Assembly: GCA_964567755.1 (NCBI GenBank)
Contig: CAZMNW010000037.1
Span: 290,330-354,329, forward strand
Direction of reading: 5' to 3'
Source of the DNA: DASRJW01 sp964567755
GTDB taxonomy: Bacteria; Krumholzibacteriota; Krumholzibacteriia; G020349025
DNA length: 64,000 bases
Part shown: positions 9,067-17,903 of the stretch, in pieces
Position numbering within the stretch: position 1 is the stretch's first letter
How the letters are laid out: every line of letters starts with the position of its first letter
Notes under the pieces: generated by a model
What the model was told of the DNA's origin: nothing
Seen by the model: only the letters and a program-made list of their open reading frames with translations
Database searches by the model: none
Program-made: the position numbers and the translations under genes

Positions 9067-9827
9067 TGTTGCAACGCGTGTGGACGATCGCCCGGTGGAC
9101 GCTGGTGGAGCTGTTGCGCGAACGGGTCCTGTACGTAGTGTTGCTCTTCGCCGCCGTTCTCGTCGGCGGCTCGACCGTGCTCACGCCGCTCACGCCGGGC
9201 GCGCAGAAGAAGGTCGTGGTCGATCTCGGGCTCGCAGCCATCGACGCGCTCGGCATCCTGGTCATCCTGCTCTCGGGCACCTCGATCGTGCGGCGCGACA
9301 TGGATCGCCGCAGCCTCGACGTCCTGCTCACCAAGCCGCTCACCCGGATCGAGTACTTGGCGGGAAAATGGCTGGGTCTCGTGGCCACTCTCCTCGTGCT
9401 GACCGTGGCCATGAGCGTGACTCTGGTGCTGAGCCTCGAAGCCTGTGGCTTCGGTTGGCAGGCCCGTTACCTGCCGGCAATCCTCGGCTCGGGACTCGGA
9501 ATGCTGGTCATGGCCAGCATCGCGGTGCTGTTCTCGACCTTCACGTCGCCGATGCTGGCTGCCTTGTTCACCTTGGCGCTGTTCGTCGGTGGCAGCCTGA
9601 GCGAAGGCATGCTGCGCACGGTGGGCGCAGCCGGCGGCAATCCGCTGCTCGAAACCATGAGCCTCGCGATTCCCAATTTGGGGTTGTTCAACTTGCGCGG
9701 CGACGCCGTGCACGGGGTCGGTGTCCTGCCGCGGCATTTCCTCGTCGCGTCGTGCTACGCGATCTTGTACGTCACGACCGCGCTCACCGTGGCGGCGACA
9801 GTCTTTCGCCGGCGGGATTTCCGATGA
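9066..9827 (+). CDS. ABC-2 type permease, PilI-like
   Basis: Inner-membrane protein of 253 aa with about six hydrophobic segments, the ABC-2 permease type. AGGAGG at 9051-9056 is 9 nt from this ATG; a GTG three bases earlier is also possible. It overlaps the stop of the ATPase gene, so the two form one transporter. The position inside the pilus locus matches M. xanthus pilI. The substrate is unknown. Confidence 0.86.
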   Translation: MLQRVWTIARWTLVELLRERVLYVVLLFAAVLVGGSTVLTPLTPGAQKKVVVDLGLAAIDALGILVILLSGTSIVRRDMDRRSLDVLLTKPLTRIEYLAGKWLGLVATLLVLTVAMSVTLVLSLEACGFGWQARYLPAILGSGLGMLVMASIAVLFSTFTSPMLAALFTLALFVGGSLSEGMLRTVGAAGGNPLLETMSLAIPNLGLFNLRGDAVHGVGVLPRHFLVASCYAILYVTTALTVAATVFRRRDFR

Positions 9828-10498
9828 GGCGAAACCTGACTTGGTTCGTGCTGCCGATCCTGCTCCTGGCAACCGCCGTGGCGGGCCGCGCCGGGCAGGC
9901 ACAAGTGCGTTCTAGGCCCAAGCTCGCCGTCGCGGCGCTGCCCGGGATTCCGTTTCTCGAGGTCGCCGCACTCGGGTATCGCGAAGCGGCGGCAGATCTC
10001 GCCTGGATGCAAGCCGTGCAGTACTACGGCCAGCACCGCCAGGGAGGCAACGATCTTTCGGAGTTCGGTCACTTCCTGGCGGCGGTGAACACGCTCGACC
10101 CGCGCTACGAGCACGCCTACGTGCTGGGTGCCGTGGTACTGGCGACCGATGGCGGCGATCTCGACGCCGCGCTCGCGGTGCTGCGGCGTGGCGCGCGCAA
10201 CAACCCCGAATCGGGGACCTGCGCCTTCGAAATGGGTTTCCTGAGCTACGTCGTCGGCAATGACGCCGACATGGCGCTGCGTTACTTCGCGCTGGCGGCG
10301 CAAGACGTGCGGCAGCAGGAGCGGGCCCAGCGCTTCCAAGCCTTCCTGTCGCGCAAACTCGGACGCTTGGAAACCGCCTATCTGCTCTGGCAAGACTTGT
10401 ACAAGAGCACCGAGAGCCCGTCGTTGCGGATCGTGGCGCAGGAAAGTATGCGCCAAATCGAGGACGAGTTGCGCCAGCGCGGACAGGGGGTGCCATGA
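9824..10498 (+). CDS. Exported helical-repeat (TPR-like) protein of the pilus locus
   Basis: 224 aa. An N-terminal signal peptide or anchor (basic MRR then a hydrophobic run) precedes an all-helical region with TPR-like spacing, for example around NNPESGTCAFEMGFLSY. It overlaps the permease gene (ATGA) and overlaps pilD by 4 bp. M. xanthus has a third gene, pilG, beside its ABC pair, so this may fill the same role, but I cannot show sequence homology. It probably acts in the periplasm with the transporter. Function unproven. Confidence 0.75.
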   Translation: MRRNLTWFVLPILLLATAVAGRAGQAQVRSRPKLAVAALPGIPFLEVAALGYREAAADLAWMQAVQYYGQHRQGGNDLSEFGHFLAAVNTLDPRYEHAYVLGAVVLATDGGDLDAALAVLRRGARNNPESGTCAFEMGFLSYVVGNDADMALRYFALAAQDVRQQERAQRFQAFLSRKLGRLETAYLLWQDLYKSTESPSLRIVAQESMRQIEDELRQRGQGVP

Positions 10499-11265
10499 AC
10501 TCGGTGCATGCGGTGGCGGCGGTGTTCGGCCTGGTGTTCGGCAGCTTCCTCAACGTTCTCATCCATCGCCTGCCACGCGACGAGTCCCCGTGGCACGGAC
10601 GTTCGCATTGTCCGCACTGCCGGCGCACTGTGCGCTGGTTCGAGAACCTGCCGGTGCTGTCGTTTTTGGGCTTAGGCGGACGCTGCGCCGGCTGCCGGCA
10701 GCGCATTTCGTGGCGTTACCCGCTGGTGGAGCTCGCCTCCGCCGCGCTCGCATGGTTCTGTGCCTGGCATTTCGGCACGCTCGGTGAGAGTACGGCCTAC
10801 TATTTCTTTCTGGCGATTCTCCTCGCCATCGCCTGCATCGATTGGCAGCACATGATCATTCCGGACGAACTTTCGCTCGGCGCCTTGGTCCTGGGATTGG
10901 TGCTCGCGGCCACGGTCCTGCCGCTCGGCATCGTGCAAGCGTTGCTCGGCACGGCCGCCGGCGCCGGGTTCATCTGGCTGGTGGCGATGCTGTACAAGCT
11001 CACCCGGGGCGCGGAAGGCATGGGCTTCGGCGACGTCAAGTTGGCCGGCATGATCGGCGCCTTCCTCGGGCCGTTCCATGTGCTCTTCATCATCTTCTTG
11101 GCGGCCTTGCTCGGATCCGTGTATGGAGCCTTTGTCATCGCACGTGGCGGCACGCGCAAGAGCATGCTCGCCTTCGGCACCTTCCTCGCCATGAGCGCCG
11201 CCTTGTCGCTCTTGGTGGGCGACGATCTCGCCGTCTGGTATCTCGCTCTCGGCCGCCGCCCGTAG
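10495..11265 (+). CDS. pilD: PilD, prepilin peptidase / N-methyltransferase
   Basis: Bifunctional inner-membrane aspartic protease that removes prepilin leaders and methylates the new N-terminus. The methylase segment keeps two CxxC pairs (CPHC and CAGC). The two catalytic Asp are in the segment before IPDELS and in the GFGDVK motif, the hallmark of the family. 256 aa with several membrane helices, normal for PilD. It overlaps the preceding gene by 4 bp, so ABC pair, repeat protein and peptidase are co-translated. Its likely substrates are the two pilins upstream. Confidence 0.95.
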   Translation: MNSVHAVAAVFGLVFGSFLNVLIHRLPRDESPWHGRSHCPHCRRTVRWFENLPVLSFLGLGGRCAGCRQRISWRYPLVELASAALAWFCAWHFGTLGESTAYYFFLAILLAIACIDWQHMIIPDELSLGALVLGLVLAATVLPLGIVQALLGTAAGAGFIWLVAMLYKLTRGAEGMGFGDVKLAGMIGAFLGPFHVLFIIFLAALLGSVYGAFVIARGGTRKSMLAFGTFLAMSAALSLLVGDDLAVWYLALGRRP

Positions 11266-11434
11266 TCTGCACTCGCCCGCATCGATGCGTGCCACAGGCG
11301 CTCGAACAGGCGCCCGTACGGATGCGGCCGTGCAGTGTTTGATGGCGCTTCTGCCGCGCGAGCGATGCGACGCGACGAGGCGCGTGGAAGATGGTGCGCG
11401 ACCGGGCGAGGAACGCTCGGCCTTCGCGCACCCC

Positions 11435-11450
11435 TGGCACAACGTTTGCG
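11435..11450 (+). promoter_or_regulatory. Candidate sigma-54 promoter for pilMNOPQ
   Basis: TGGCACAACGTTTGCG is a near-perfect -24/-12 element: TGGCAC, then TTGC, with GG and GC 10 bases apart. It lies in the 311-bp gap between pilD and pilM, about 125 nt before the pilM start. I saw nothing else in that gap. Confidence 0.75.
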
Positions 11451-11576
11451 GTGGCGTGCGACAACGAACCCGAACTTCCGGCATCGGCGGCGGGCCAAGA
11501 CCCGAGCGAGTCCGGAAACGGAAAATTGCACGATGCACGCGGTGTCGCTGCAATGTGGCGACGTCCGGAGGCCAGC

Positions 11577-12635
11577 ATGCGATTCTCTTTCGCCCGCGCT
11601 CGCAAGAGTACCATCGGTCTCGACATCGGCTCGAGCCTGGTGAAGGTCGTGGAGATCGACCACAGCCGGGGTCAGCCGGTGCTGTGCAAGCTCGGTGTCG
11701 TGCCACTGCCCCCCGAAGCCATTGTCGATGGCGAAGTCATGGACCGCTTGCTCGTCGTCGACGCGATTCGCGAATGCGCAGCGCAAGCAGGCATCCGCGG
11801 CGGCGAGGTGGTCACGGCGGTGAGCGGGCGAGCCATCATCGTCAAGAAAGTCCTCATGGACAAGATGGACAAGGCCGATGCGCGCGAGGCCATCTTCTGG
11901 GAAGCCGAGCAGCACGTTCCGTTCGACATCGACGACGTCAGCCTGGATTTTCAGATTCTCGAAGAAGCCACGGCGGGCAACCAGATGCAGGTGTTGCTGG
12001 TGGCGGCAAAAAAAGAGCTCATTCACCAGCACGCGGACCTCGTGCGCGAGGCTGGGCTGGAGCCACGCATCATCGATCTCGACGCCTTCGCGGTGCAGAA
12101 CTGCTATGAGGCCAACTACGCGCCCGAGGCCAGCAAGGTCATCGGCCTCCTCAACATTGGCGCCGAGGTTACCAACGTCAACATCGTGCAGGGCGGCGCG
12201 CCGCAATTCACGCGCGACCTCTCGGTGGGGCGGTCGCGCTTCGTCGAAGAAGCGCAACGCGAGTTCAACATCGGCCGTGAGGAGGCCTCGCGCCTGCTCA
12301 GCGCCGAGCGCCCGGACGGCGTGTCTGCCGAAGCCATGCGCAATGTTGTGGCACGGGCGGCGGAGGAACTCTCGGGCGGCCTCGAGCGCTCGTTTGCCTA
12401 TCTCAAGAGCGCCGACGGCGGCGCGCAGCTCGATGCCGTGATTCTCTCGGGCGGCGGCTCGCAGATGCCGCTTCTCCGCGCCTATCTTGCCGAGCGCCAC
12501 GAAGTGCCCGTGGAAGTTCTCGATCCGCTCCGCAGCGTGGCCTACGCGCCGGAGCTGTTCTCCGATCAACCCGCGGCGGAGCTGGCACCGCTCTTGGCCG
12601 TGGGCGTCGGACTGGCCCTGCGCAGGGTGGAGTAG
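11577..12635 (+). CDS. pilM: PilM, cytoplasmic FtsA/actin-like ring protein
   Basis: Actin-fold cytoplasmic protein that binds the PilN N-terminus and links the alignment complex to the motors. It begins with the phosphate-1 motif GLDIGSSLVKVVEI and has the late LSGGGSQMP nucleotide-binding motif. 352 aa, the normal length. The open frame extends upstream, but the ATG at 11577 has GGAGG 5 nt before it and fits the family. First gene of the pilMNOPQ operon. Confidence 0.95.
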   Translation: MRFSFARARKSTIGLDIGSSLVKVVEIDHSRGQPVLCKLGVVPLPPEAIVDGEVMDRLLVVDAIRECAAQAGIRGGEVVTAVSGRAIIVKKVLMDKMDKADAREAIFWEAEQHVPFDIDDVSLDFQILEEATAGNQMQVLLVAAKKELIHQHADLVREAGLEPRIIDLDAFAVQNCYEANYAPEASKVIGLLNIGAEVTNVNIVQGGAPQFTRDLSVGRSRFVEEAQREFNIGREEASRLLSAERPDGVSAEAMRNVVARAAEELSGGLERSFAYLKSADGGAQLDAVILSGGGSQMPLLRAYLAERHEVPVEVLDPLRSVAYAPELFSDQPAAELAPLLAVGVGLALRRVE

Positions 12636-12639
12636 CGCC

Positions 12640-13260
12640 GTGATTCGGATCAACCTGCTTCCCCGAGAAGAACGAGCCCGGCGGCACACGCTGCCGACCA
12701 TTCGCATCCCACGCCTGGGCAGCGTCGCGCCCTTTGCCGCGCTCTCCGTGCTCGGCCTCGCCGTCGTCACGGTGGCGACGGTGCAAAGCCGGCAACTGGC
12801 CCGGCTGCAGCACGACGTCGAGGAAGCGCGCGCGGAGACCGAACGTTACAAGCCGCAACTGGAGAAGATCCGGGAGATCACCCAGAAGCGCGAGGAAGTG
12901 CGCACGCGCCTGGACATCATCGCCCGGCTCGATCGCGACCGCTATTACCGCGTTCAGCTTCTCGACGAGATGAGCCGGGCGATGCCGGAAAACATGTGGC
13001 TCGCCGACCTCAACGAGATCAATGAACGCCGCTTCAAGGTCAACGGCGTCACCTTCTCCAATTTCATCGTGGCACGTTTCATGGAGAACCTCGAGGACTC
13101 CGAGCACTGGCAGGAAGTGGACCTCGACGTGAGTCAAAAGGGCGACATGGACGAGCTCGAGGTCGTGAAGTTCACGCTGTTCTCGAACGCCCAGCCCTCG
13201 AGCACGCCGTCGCTGGACGCCCCCGTGTCCGAGGCGCAAGTGTCGAGCGCGCAACCTTAA
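12640..13260 (+). CDS. pilN: PilN, inner-membrane alignment protein
   Basis: Bitopic inner-membrane protein. Its cytoplasmic N-terminus carries IRINLLPREE, the conserved PilM-binding motif, followed by one membrane helix, a coiled coil and a periplasmic ferredoxin-like domain. GTG start 4 nt after the pilM stop, with a GGTGGAG ribosome site inside the end of pilM. 206 aa. Ends in a Ser/Pro-rich tail. Confidence 0.93.
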   Translation: MIRINLLPREERARRHTLPTIRIPRLGSVAPFAALSVLGLAVVTVATVQSRQLARLQHDVEEARAETERYKPQLEKIREITQKREEVRTRLDIIARLDRDRYYRVQLLDEMSRAMPENMWLADLNEINERRFKVNGVTFSNFIVARFMENLEDSEHWQEVDLDVSQKGDMDELEVVKFTLFSNAQPSSTPSLDAPVSEAQVSSAQP

Positions 13261-13276
13261 CGCGGGCGGAGGGACG

Positions 13277-14026
13277 ATGTCGTTACGGGATCCACGCACT
13301 CAGAGAATCGTGATCAGCGCGGCGGCCGCGGTCGCCGTCGTGTGGGGATTCTTCGTGGCGGACTTTCTCCCGTTTGGATACCAGCGCCGCCAGAGCGAGA
13401 TCGGGCAGTTGCGCACCGACTACGCCAGCATTGCGGCCGAGCTGGAAAAGGCGCGGCGGACCGTCGCCAGCCTGCCGCAGCTCGAGCGCGAACACGCCGA
13501 ACTGCAACGGCGCTGGATGGAAGCGCAGCAGCTGCTGCCGACCGACAAGGAAATGGCGCGGCTGTTGATGCAGATCACCCAAGCCGGCGAAGAAACGGGT
13601 GTCGAGTTTGAACTGTTCAAACCCGGCGCGGCGCGCCCGCAGGAGTTCTTCAACGAGAACCCGATCGAGGTGCAGGTCGCCTGCGGCTACCACCAGCTAG
13701 GCGTCTTCCTGTCGCGCGTGGCCAACTTGTCGCGTTTGGTCAACGTCTCGCAGCTCAGTCTCAAGGGGCATGACGCCAAGAAGCGCGAGAAACTCAAGGC
13801 GACCGGCCGCGAAGACGAAACCATCACCGCCAACTTCCTGGCCACCGCGTACTCCTTGCGCGATGTCAGCTTGGAACCGGCTGCGGTGGCGCCGGCGGAG
13901 CCGAGCGGGCGAGCGTTGAAAACGCAGACCAAGGCGAGCCCTGAAGCCGCGCGCAAGGGCCGCCCGACCAAGGGCGTCGGCCCGGCGAAAGAAGCGGCCG
14001 CGTCGACGGGGGGGAAGCATCCATGA
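13277..14026 (+). CDS. pilO: PilO, inner-membrane alignment protein
   Basis: Partner of PilN: a short cytoplasmic tail, one membrane helix (about 14-30), a coiled coil (about 40-85) and a periplasmic domain. 249 aa, longer than many PilO because of a low-complexity, Lys/Ala-rich C-terminal extension (about 205-249). A clear GGAGG precedes the ATG. Overlaps pilP by 4 bp (ATGA). Confidence 0.92.
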   Translation: MSLRDPRTQRIVISAAAAVAVVWGFFVADFLPFGYQRRQSEIGQLRTDYASIAAELEKARRTVASLPQLEREHAELQRRWMEAQQLLPTDKEMARLLMQITQAGEETGVEFELFKPGAARPQEFFNENPIEVQVACGYHQLGVFLSRVANLSRLVNVSQLSLKGHDAKKREKLKATGREDETITANFLATAYSLRDVSLEPAAVAPAEPSGRALKTQTKASPEAARKGRPTKGVGPAKEAAASTGGKHP

Positions 14027-14496
14027 AGACTCGCATCGTCGGCATGACCTGCATCCTGATGCTGGGGTGGAACGGCGCGGCTGCGCCCGGGGACTCTCCA
14101 CAACCGACGCAACCCATCCCTGAGGCCGTGATCGAAGTGCCGGGTGTCGAAGACACGTCCCCAGCGCTGAACTTGCGCGAGAAGCAATTCTTCTATGGCT
14201 CGTTCGGCATGCGTGATCCGTTCCGTTCGTTGGTCGGCGGCGACTTCGAGCCGGAGCAGCAGGAGCTCATCGATCTGCACACGGTCCAGCTGGTGGGGAT
14301 GTTGTGGGAGGACGAGGAATACATCGGCATTGTCCAGGATGCACAAGGATTCGGTTACGCACTGCGTTCTGGGGATCCGGTGCGCAATGGCGTCGTGGTC
14401 TCGATCACCCGGCGCGAGCTTGTTGGCAGGCTCAATGTGTTCGGCATGGTGGATCGAGTGAACCTTCGTTTACAGCGAGTACGTGACGAGGAGTGA
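14023..14496 (+). CDS. pilP: PilP, periplasmic linker to the secretin
   Basis: 157-aa exported protein. The middle holds the family motif around FFYGSFGMRDPF, and the C-terminal beta domain (about 85-157) contacts the PilQ N0 domain. PilP is usually a lipoprotein; here a Cys at residue 10 lies in a poor lipobox, so lipidation is doubtful. Between pilO and pilQ, as in most type IV pilus loci. Confidence 0.9.
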   Translation: MKTRIVGMTCILMLGWNGAAAPGDSPQPTQPIPEAVIEVPGVEDTSPALNLREKQFFYGSFGMRDPFRSLVGGDFEPEQQELIDLHTVQLVGMLWEDEEYIGIVQDAQGFGYALRSGDPVRNGVVVSITRRELVGRLNVFGMVDRVNLRLQRVRDEE

Positions 14497-14501
14497 AGAA
14501 C

Positions 14502-16469
14502 ATGATGACGCGTGAGCACGCAATGCGGATCGGGCTCGCGGCCGCCCTGTCGCTGCTTTCGACCACGGCCGGGTCCGCACAAAGCCTCAAGGAGGTCGAG
14601 GTCCGCGGCGTGGGGGATGGGACCCGGATCGTCCTGGATCTGGACGGAGAGGTGTCTCACAAGTCCTTCACTCTGTCGAACCCGGACCGCATCGTCCTGG
14701 ATCTGGTGGGGGCGAAAAACGCCGTGCGCGTCACCTCGCGCACCGTCCCGGCCGGACCGGTGAAGGACGTGCGCATCTCGCAGTATGCGCGCGACCCGCA
14801 GCCAGTGACTCGCATCGTCGCCGACCTGCGGCAAGCGTCGCAGTTCGAGGTCTCGCGCGTCGGCAGCAAGCTCGTGCTGGCGGTGTCGCCGCAGAGCGTG
14901 CCGGCGGCGGAAGTCGTCGTCGTCCCGGCGGCAGCAGAAACGCCACCGGCGAGCCAAGCTCCCGCGGCGGTCATCGACGTGCAGCCGCCCGCGGCACACG
15001 ACATGGCCGAAGATGCGGCGCCGAGCGCGCCCGCAGACGTGTTGGCGGAATCGCCCGCTCGGACCACTGAACCGGCAGCGATGGCTCCGGCCGCGACCGC
15101 CACCCGCGAACCGGCCGAGGCCAGTGCAAGAGCGGCGACCGCGGTGGAAGATGCGCCGCCGGCTCCGGTGATGACGCCGCGTCTCGCGGCCGCGTATCGG
15201 CGCGCAGGCGTGCACGCGCCGGAAGACATGCAGGCACCGCAGGCCACGCAGCAACCCATCGTCGTGCAGGAGAGCAACGGCCGGCGGATCAACCTGGACC
15301 TGCAGGGAGCGGACATCCGCACCGTGCTGCGCACGCTGTCGGACTACGCCGGCAAGAACATCATCGCGGGCAAAGACGTCGAAGGCGAGGTCAACGCCCG
15401 CATCAAGGATGCGCCTTGGGAAGACGCGCTCGCCGCCATCCTCAAGGCTCACGGCTATGCCTATGTCGAGGAGAACGGCATCATCCGCGTCGGCGAGATG
15501 GCCAAGATCCGCAACGAGGCGCTCGAGGAAGTCGCAGCCGCCCGCAAGCGCGAAGATCTGTTGCCGATCGTCACCGAGGTCGTGAAGCTGGAGTTCGCCA
15601 ACGCCGCCGAGCTCAAGACCTCGTTGTCGGAGATGCTGACCAACCGCGGTCGGTTGCAAGTGGATTCCCGCACCAATGCGCTCATCGTCAGCGACATTCG
15701 CCTCAGCGTCGAAAAGATCGGCTCGATGGCGCGCGAGCTCGACGAACGTACCCAGCAAGTGGAAATCGTCTCCAAGCTGGTGGACTTGTCGGCCGATGAC
15801 ACCAGGAATCTCGGGATCCAGTGGAGCATCACCAACCTGAGCGCAGGCGACGTCACCGGCGGCGCCGGCGTCAGCGCGCTCACGCCGGGCGCGGTCGGCG
15901 CGCTCCGCCTCGGCACCGTGCAGTCCTGGGGACAGCTCGACATGATGCTGGATGCGCTCGCGCGGTCGAAGCGCGCCAACATCGTTTCCAATCCCACCAT
16001 CACGACGGTGAACAACCGCGAGGCCAAGATCCTGGTCGGGTCGAAGATCCCGCTCATCGTGGCCGACGAAGCCGGCAACGCCATCACCCAGCTCACCACC
16101 GTGGGCATCCAGATGCGCGTGACCCCGCACGTGAACTCGGACCGTACGATCACTCTCGATTTGCACCCCGAGGTGAGCGAACTGTCGTCGCAAGCCACGG
16201 TGCAGGGTGGCGTGATCATCAACACCAGCGAGGCGGACACACGCGTGGTCGTGAACGACGGCGAGACGGCGATCATCGGCGGTCTCATCCGTGACGTACA
16301 GTCCGAGGTCAAGACCGGGATCCCATTGTTGATGGACATCCCCGGCCTCGGCTGGCTGTTCCGCAACTCCAACAAGTCGAACGACAAACGCGAGCTCATC
16401 ATCTTCGTGACGCCGAAGTTGCTCGAAGCAGCAAGCCTCGGCGGCCAGCAGTTCGACGACAAACACTAG
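14502..16469 (+). CDS. pilQ: PilQ, outer-membrane secretin
   Basis: Forms the gated outer-membrane pore through which the pilus exits. 655 aa: signal peptide, one AMIN peptidoglycan-binding domain (about 28-130), a long Ala/Pro-rich linker (about 140-250), STN/N0 and N1 domains (about 260-430) and the secretin domain (about 440-645) with the conserved VPLL-type segment seen as GIPLLMDIPGLGWLF. The ATG at 14502 has GAGGAG 8 nt upstream; a GTG at 14493 is possible. Only one AMIN domain is seen, against two or three in many PilQ. Confidence 0.95.
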   Translation: MMTREHAMRIGLAAALSLLSTTAGSAQSLKEVEVRGVGDGTRIVLDLDGEVSHKSFTLSNPDRIVLDLVGAKNAVRVTSRTVPAGPVKDVRISQYARDPQPVTRIVADLRQASQFEVSRVGSKLVLAVSPQSVPAAEVVVVPAAAETPPASQAPAAVIDVQPPAAHDMAEDAAPSAPADVLAESPARTTEPAAMAPAATATREPAEASARAATAVEDAPPAPVMTPRLAAAYRRAGVHAPEDMQAPQATQQPIVVQESNGRRINLDLQGADIRTVLRTLSDYAGKNIIAGKDVEGEVNARIKDAPWEDALAAILKAHGYAYVEENGIIRVGEMAKIRNEALEEVAAARKREDLLPIVTEVVKLEFANAAELKTSLSEMLTNRGRLQVDSRTNALIVSDIRLSVEKIGSMARELDERTQQVEIVSKLVDLSADDTRNLGIQWSITNLSAGDVTGGAGVSALTPGAVGALRLGTVQSWGQLDMMLDALARSKRANIVSNPTITTVNNREAKILVGSKIPLIVADEAGNAITQLTTVGIQMRVTPHVNSDRTITLDLHPEVSELSSQATVQGGVIINTSEADTRVVVNDGETAIIGGLIRDVQSEVKTGIPLLMDIPGLGWLFRNSNKSNDKRELIIFVTPKLLEAASLGGQQFDDKH

Positions 16470-16494
16470 AACCGTCCTGGTTTCGTCCACGTGC

Positions 16495-16521
16495 CGCGGC
16501 GCCCTTTGCGAGGGCGCCGCG
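16495..16521 (+). terminator. Hairpin after pilQ, likely end of the pilus operon
   Basis: 11-bp perfect GC-rich stem (16495-16505 with 16511-16521) and a 5-nt loop TTGCG, 26 nt after the pilQ stop. The T-run is weak (CTTTC), so termination may be partial or factor-assisted. Confidence 0.5.
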
Positions 16522-16557
16522 CGCGCTTTCCCCCCGCGCGCCATGCGCACGGCGCGC

Positions 16558-16586
16558 TTGCACCGTTGCCAGCCCTTGTCTAATCT
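16558..16586 (+). promoter_or_regulatory. Possible sigma-70 promoter for the aroC operon
   Basis: TTGCAC (16558-16563), a 17-nt spacer, then TAATCT (16581-16586). Each box matches consensus at only three positions, but the spacing is ideal and it lies between the pilQ terminator and aroC. Confidence 0.4.
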
Positions 16587-16670
16587 GACCCAGAAGACCG
16601 CGCTGTTCGCGGACAGAGACGCACCAATTCCCCGCACATCGGCGCGCGTCGGGGCCGGCGACGCTGCACG

Positions 16671-16708
16671 ATGGGGCAGGCGACGGTGGCGATGGGGCAG
16701 GCGACGGA
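16671..16708 (+). repeat. Imperfect tandem repeat before aroC (21-nt period)
   Basis: The 17-base unit ATGGGGCAGGCGACGGN is present twice, starting at 16671 and 16692. Each copy supplies an in-frame ATG upstream of the likely aroC start, so gene callers may start aroC too early. Confidence 0.6.
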
Positions 16709-16715
16709 GGTCGGC

Positions 16716-17903
16716 GTGACGCTGCGGTTCCTGACAGCGGGTGAGTCGCATGGCCCGGGGTTGAGCGTCATCCTCGACGGCTTGCCCTCGGGGTTGGCGC
16801 TCGATCCGGCCGCGGTCGATCACCAGCTCCGCCGCCGGCAAGCAGGTCACGGTCGCGGCGCACGCATGCACATCGAAACCGATCGCGCCCAGTGGACCGC
16901 GGGCCTTCGCCATGGCAAGACGCTCGGCAGTCCGGTGGCGCTCACCATCCCCAACCTCGATCACCGCAACTGGGAAAAGATCATGTCGCCGTTCGGCCTC
17001 GGTCCAAAGCCGCCGCTGCGTCTGGTCACGGCGCCACGCCCCGGCCACGCCGATCTCGCCGGCGGCGCGCAGCGCCGCAGCCCGGATCTGCGCGACGTGC
17101 TCGAGCGTGCCAGTGCGCGCGAAACCGCGGCGCGCGTCGCCGTCGGTGCGGTGGCGCGACAGTTCCTGCACGTGTTCGGCATCCGCATTCTCGGCCACAC
17201 ACGAGCCGTGGGAGACGTGAGCATGGATCTCGGCGTGCCGGAGGATGTCTCCTACGACGAATTGGAAACGCGCGCGGCCGCGAACGATCTCGCCGTGCTC
17301 GATGCAGCGACGTACACGCGCATGGTGGCGGCGATCGACGCGGCGAAGCAAGCGGGCGACACGCTCGGCGGCGTCATCGAAGTCTGCGTCACGGGCTTGC
17401 CCCCCGGGCTCGGGAGCTATACGCATTGGGATCGCAAGCTCGACGGCAGGCTGGGGCAAGCATTGCTTTCGATCCCGGCGGTCAAAGGGGTCGAGATCGG
17501 CCCCGCCTTCGCCAACGCCTCGCTGCGCGGTTCGCAAGTGCACGATCCCGTGGAGCGCGACAGCCGAGGCGTCGTGCGGCGCAGTCGCAATCGCGCCGGC
17601 GGGCTCGAGGGCGGCGTCACCAATGGCGAGGCGTTGGTCGTGCGTGCAGCGATGAAGCCATTGTCCACGCTGATGAAACCGCTGCCCACCATCGACGTCC
17701 AGAGCGGCAAACCGGCGCGCGCGGCGGTCGAGCGCAGTGATACTTGCGCCGTGCCCGCCTGTGGGGTCGTCGCCGAGGCCATGGTGGCCTTCGTGCTGGC
17801 GCAAGTGTGGTTGGAGAAGTTTGGCGGCGATTGCATGGACGACGTGCTCACGTCGTGGCGCGGCTATGTGCGGGAGGTCGAGCGCTGGATCCCCTCGTCC
17901 TGA
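16716..17903 (+). CDS. aroC: Chorismate synthase
   Basis: Last enzyme of the shikimate pathway: converts EPSP to chorismate using reduced FMN. Shows FLTAGESHGPGL at the N-terminus and the glycine-rich signature GGLEGGVTNGE near residue 300. 395 aa from the GTG at 16716, which has GGAGG 5 nt upstream and starts right at the family N-terminus; ATGs at 16671 and 16692 lie in the tandem repeat. The next gene, aroK, acts two steps earlier in the pathway. In many Gram-negatives aroK-aroB follow pilQ; here the place is taken by aroC-aroK. Confidence 0.95.
   Translation: MTLRFLTAGESHGPGLSVILDGLPSGLALDPAAVDHQLRRRQAGHGRGARMHIETDRAQWTAGLRHGKTLGSPVALTIPNLDHRNWEKIMSPFGLGPKPPLRLVTAPRPGHADLAGGAQRRSPDLRDVLERASARETAARVAVGAVARQFLHVFGIRILGHTRAVGDVSMDLGVPEDVSYDELETRAAANDLAVLDAATYTRMVAAIDAAKQAGDTLGGVIEVCVTGLPPGLGSYTHWDRKLDGRLGQALLSIPAVKGVEIGPAFANASLRGSQVHDPVERDSRGVVRRSRNRAGGLEGGVTNGEALVVRAAMKPLSTLMKPLPTIDVQSGKPARAAVERSDTCAVPACGVVAEAMVAFVLAQVWLEKFGGDCMDDVLTSWRGYVREVERWIPSS

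Noticed and set aside
10800..12770. A 656-codon minus-strand frame opposite pilD and pilM.
   Set aside because: No domain; overlaps well-supported genes.
14355..17804. A 1149-codon minus-strand frame across pilP, pilQ and aroC.
   Set aside because: Antisense artefact of high GC; the plus-strand genes are unmistakable.
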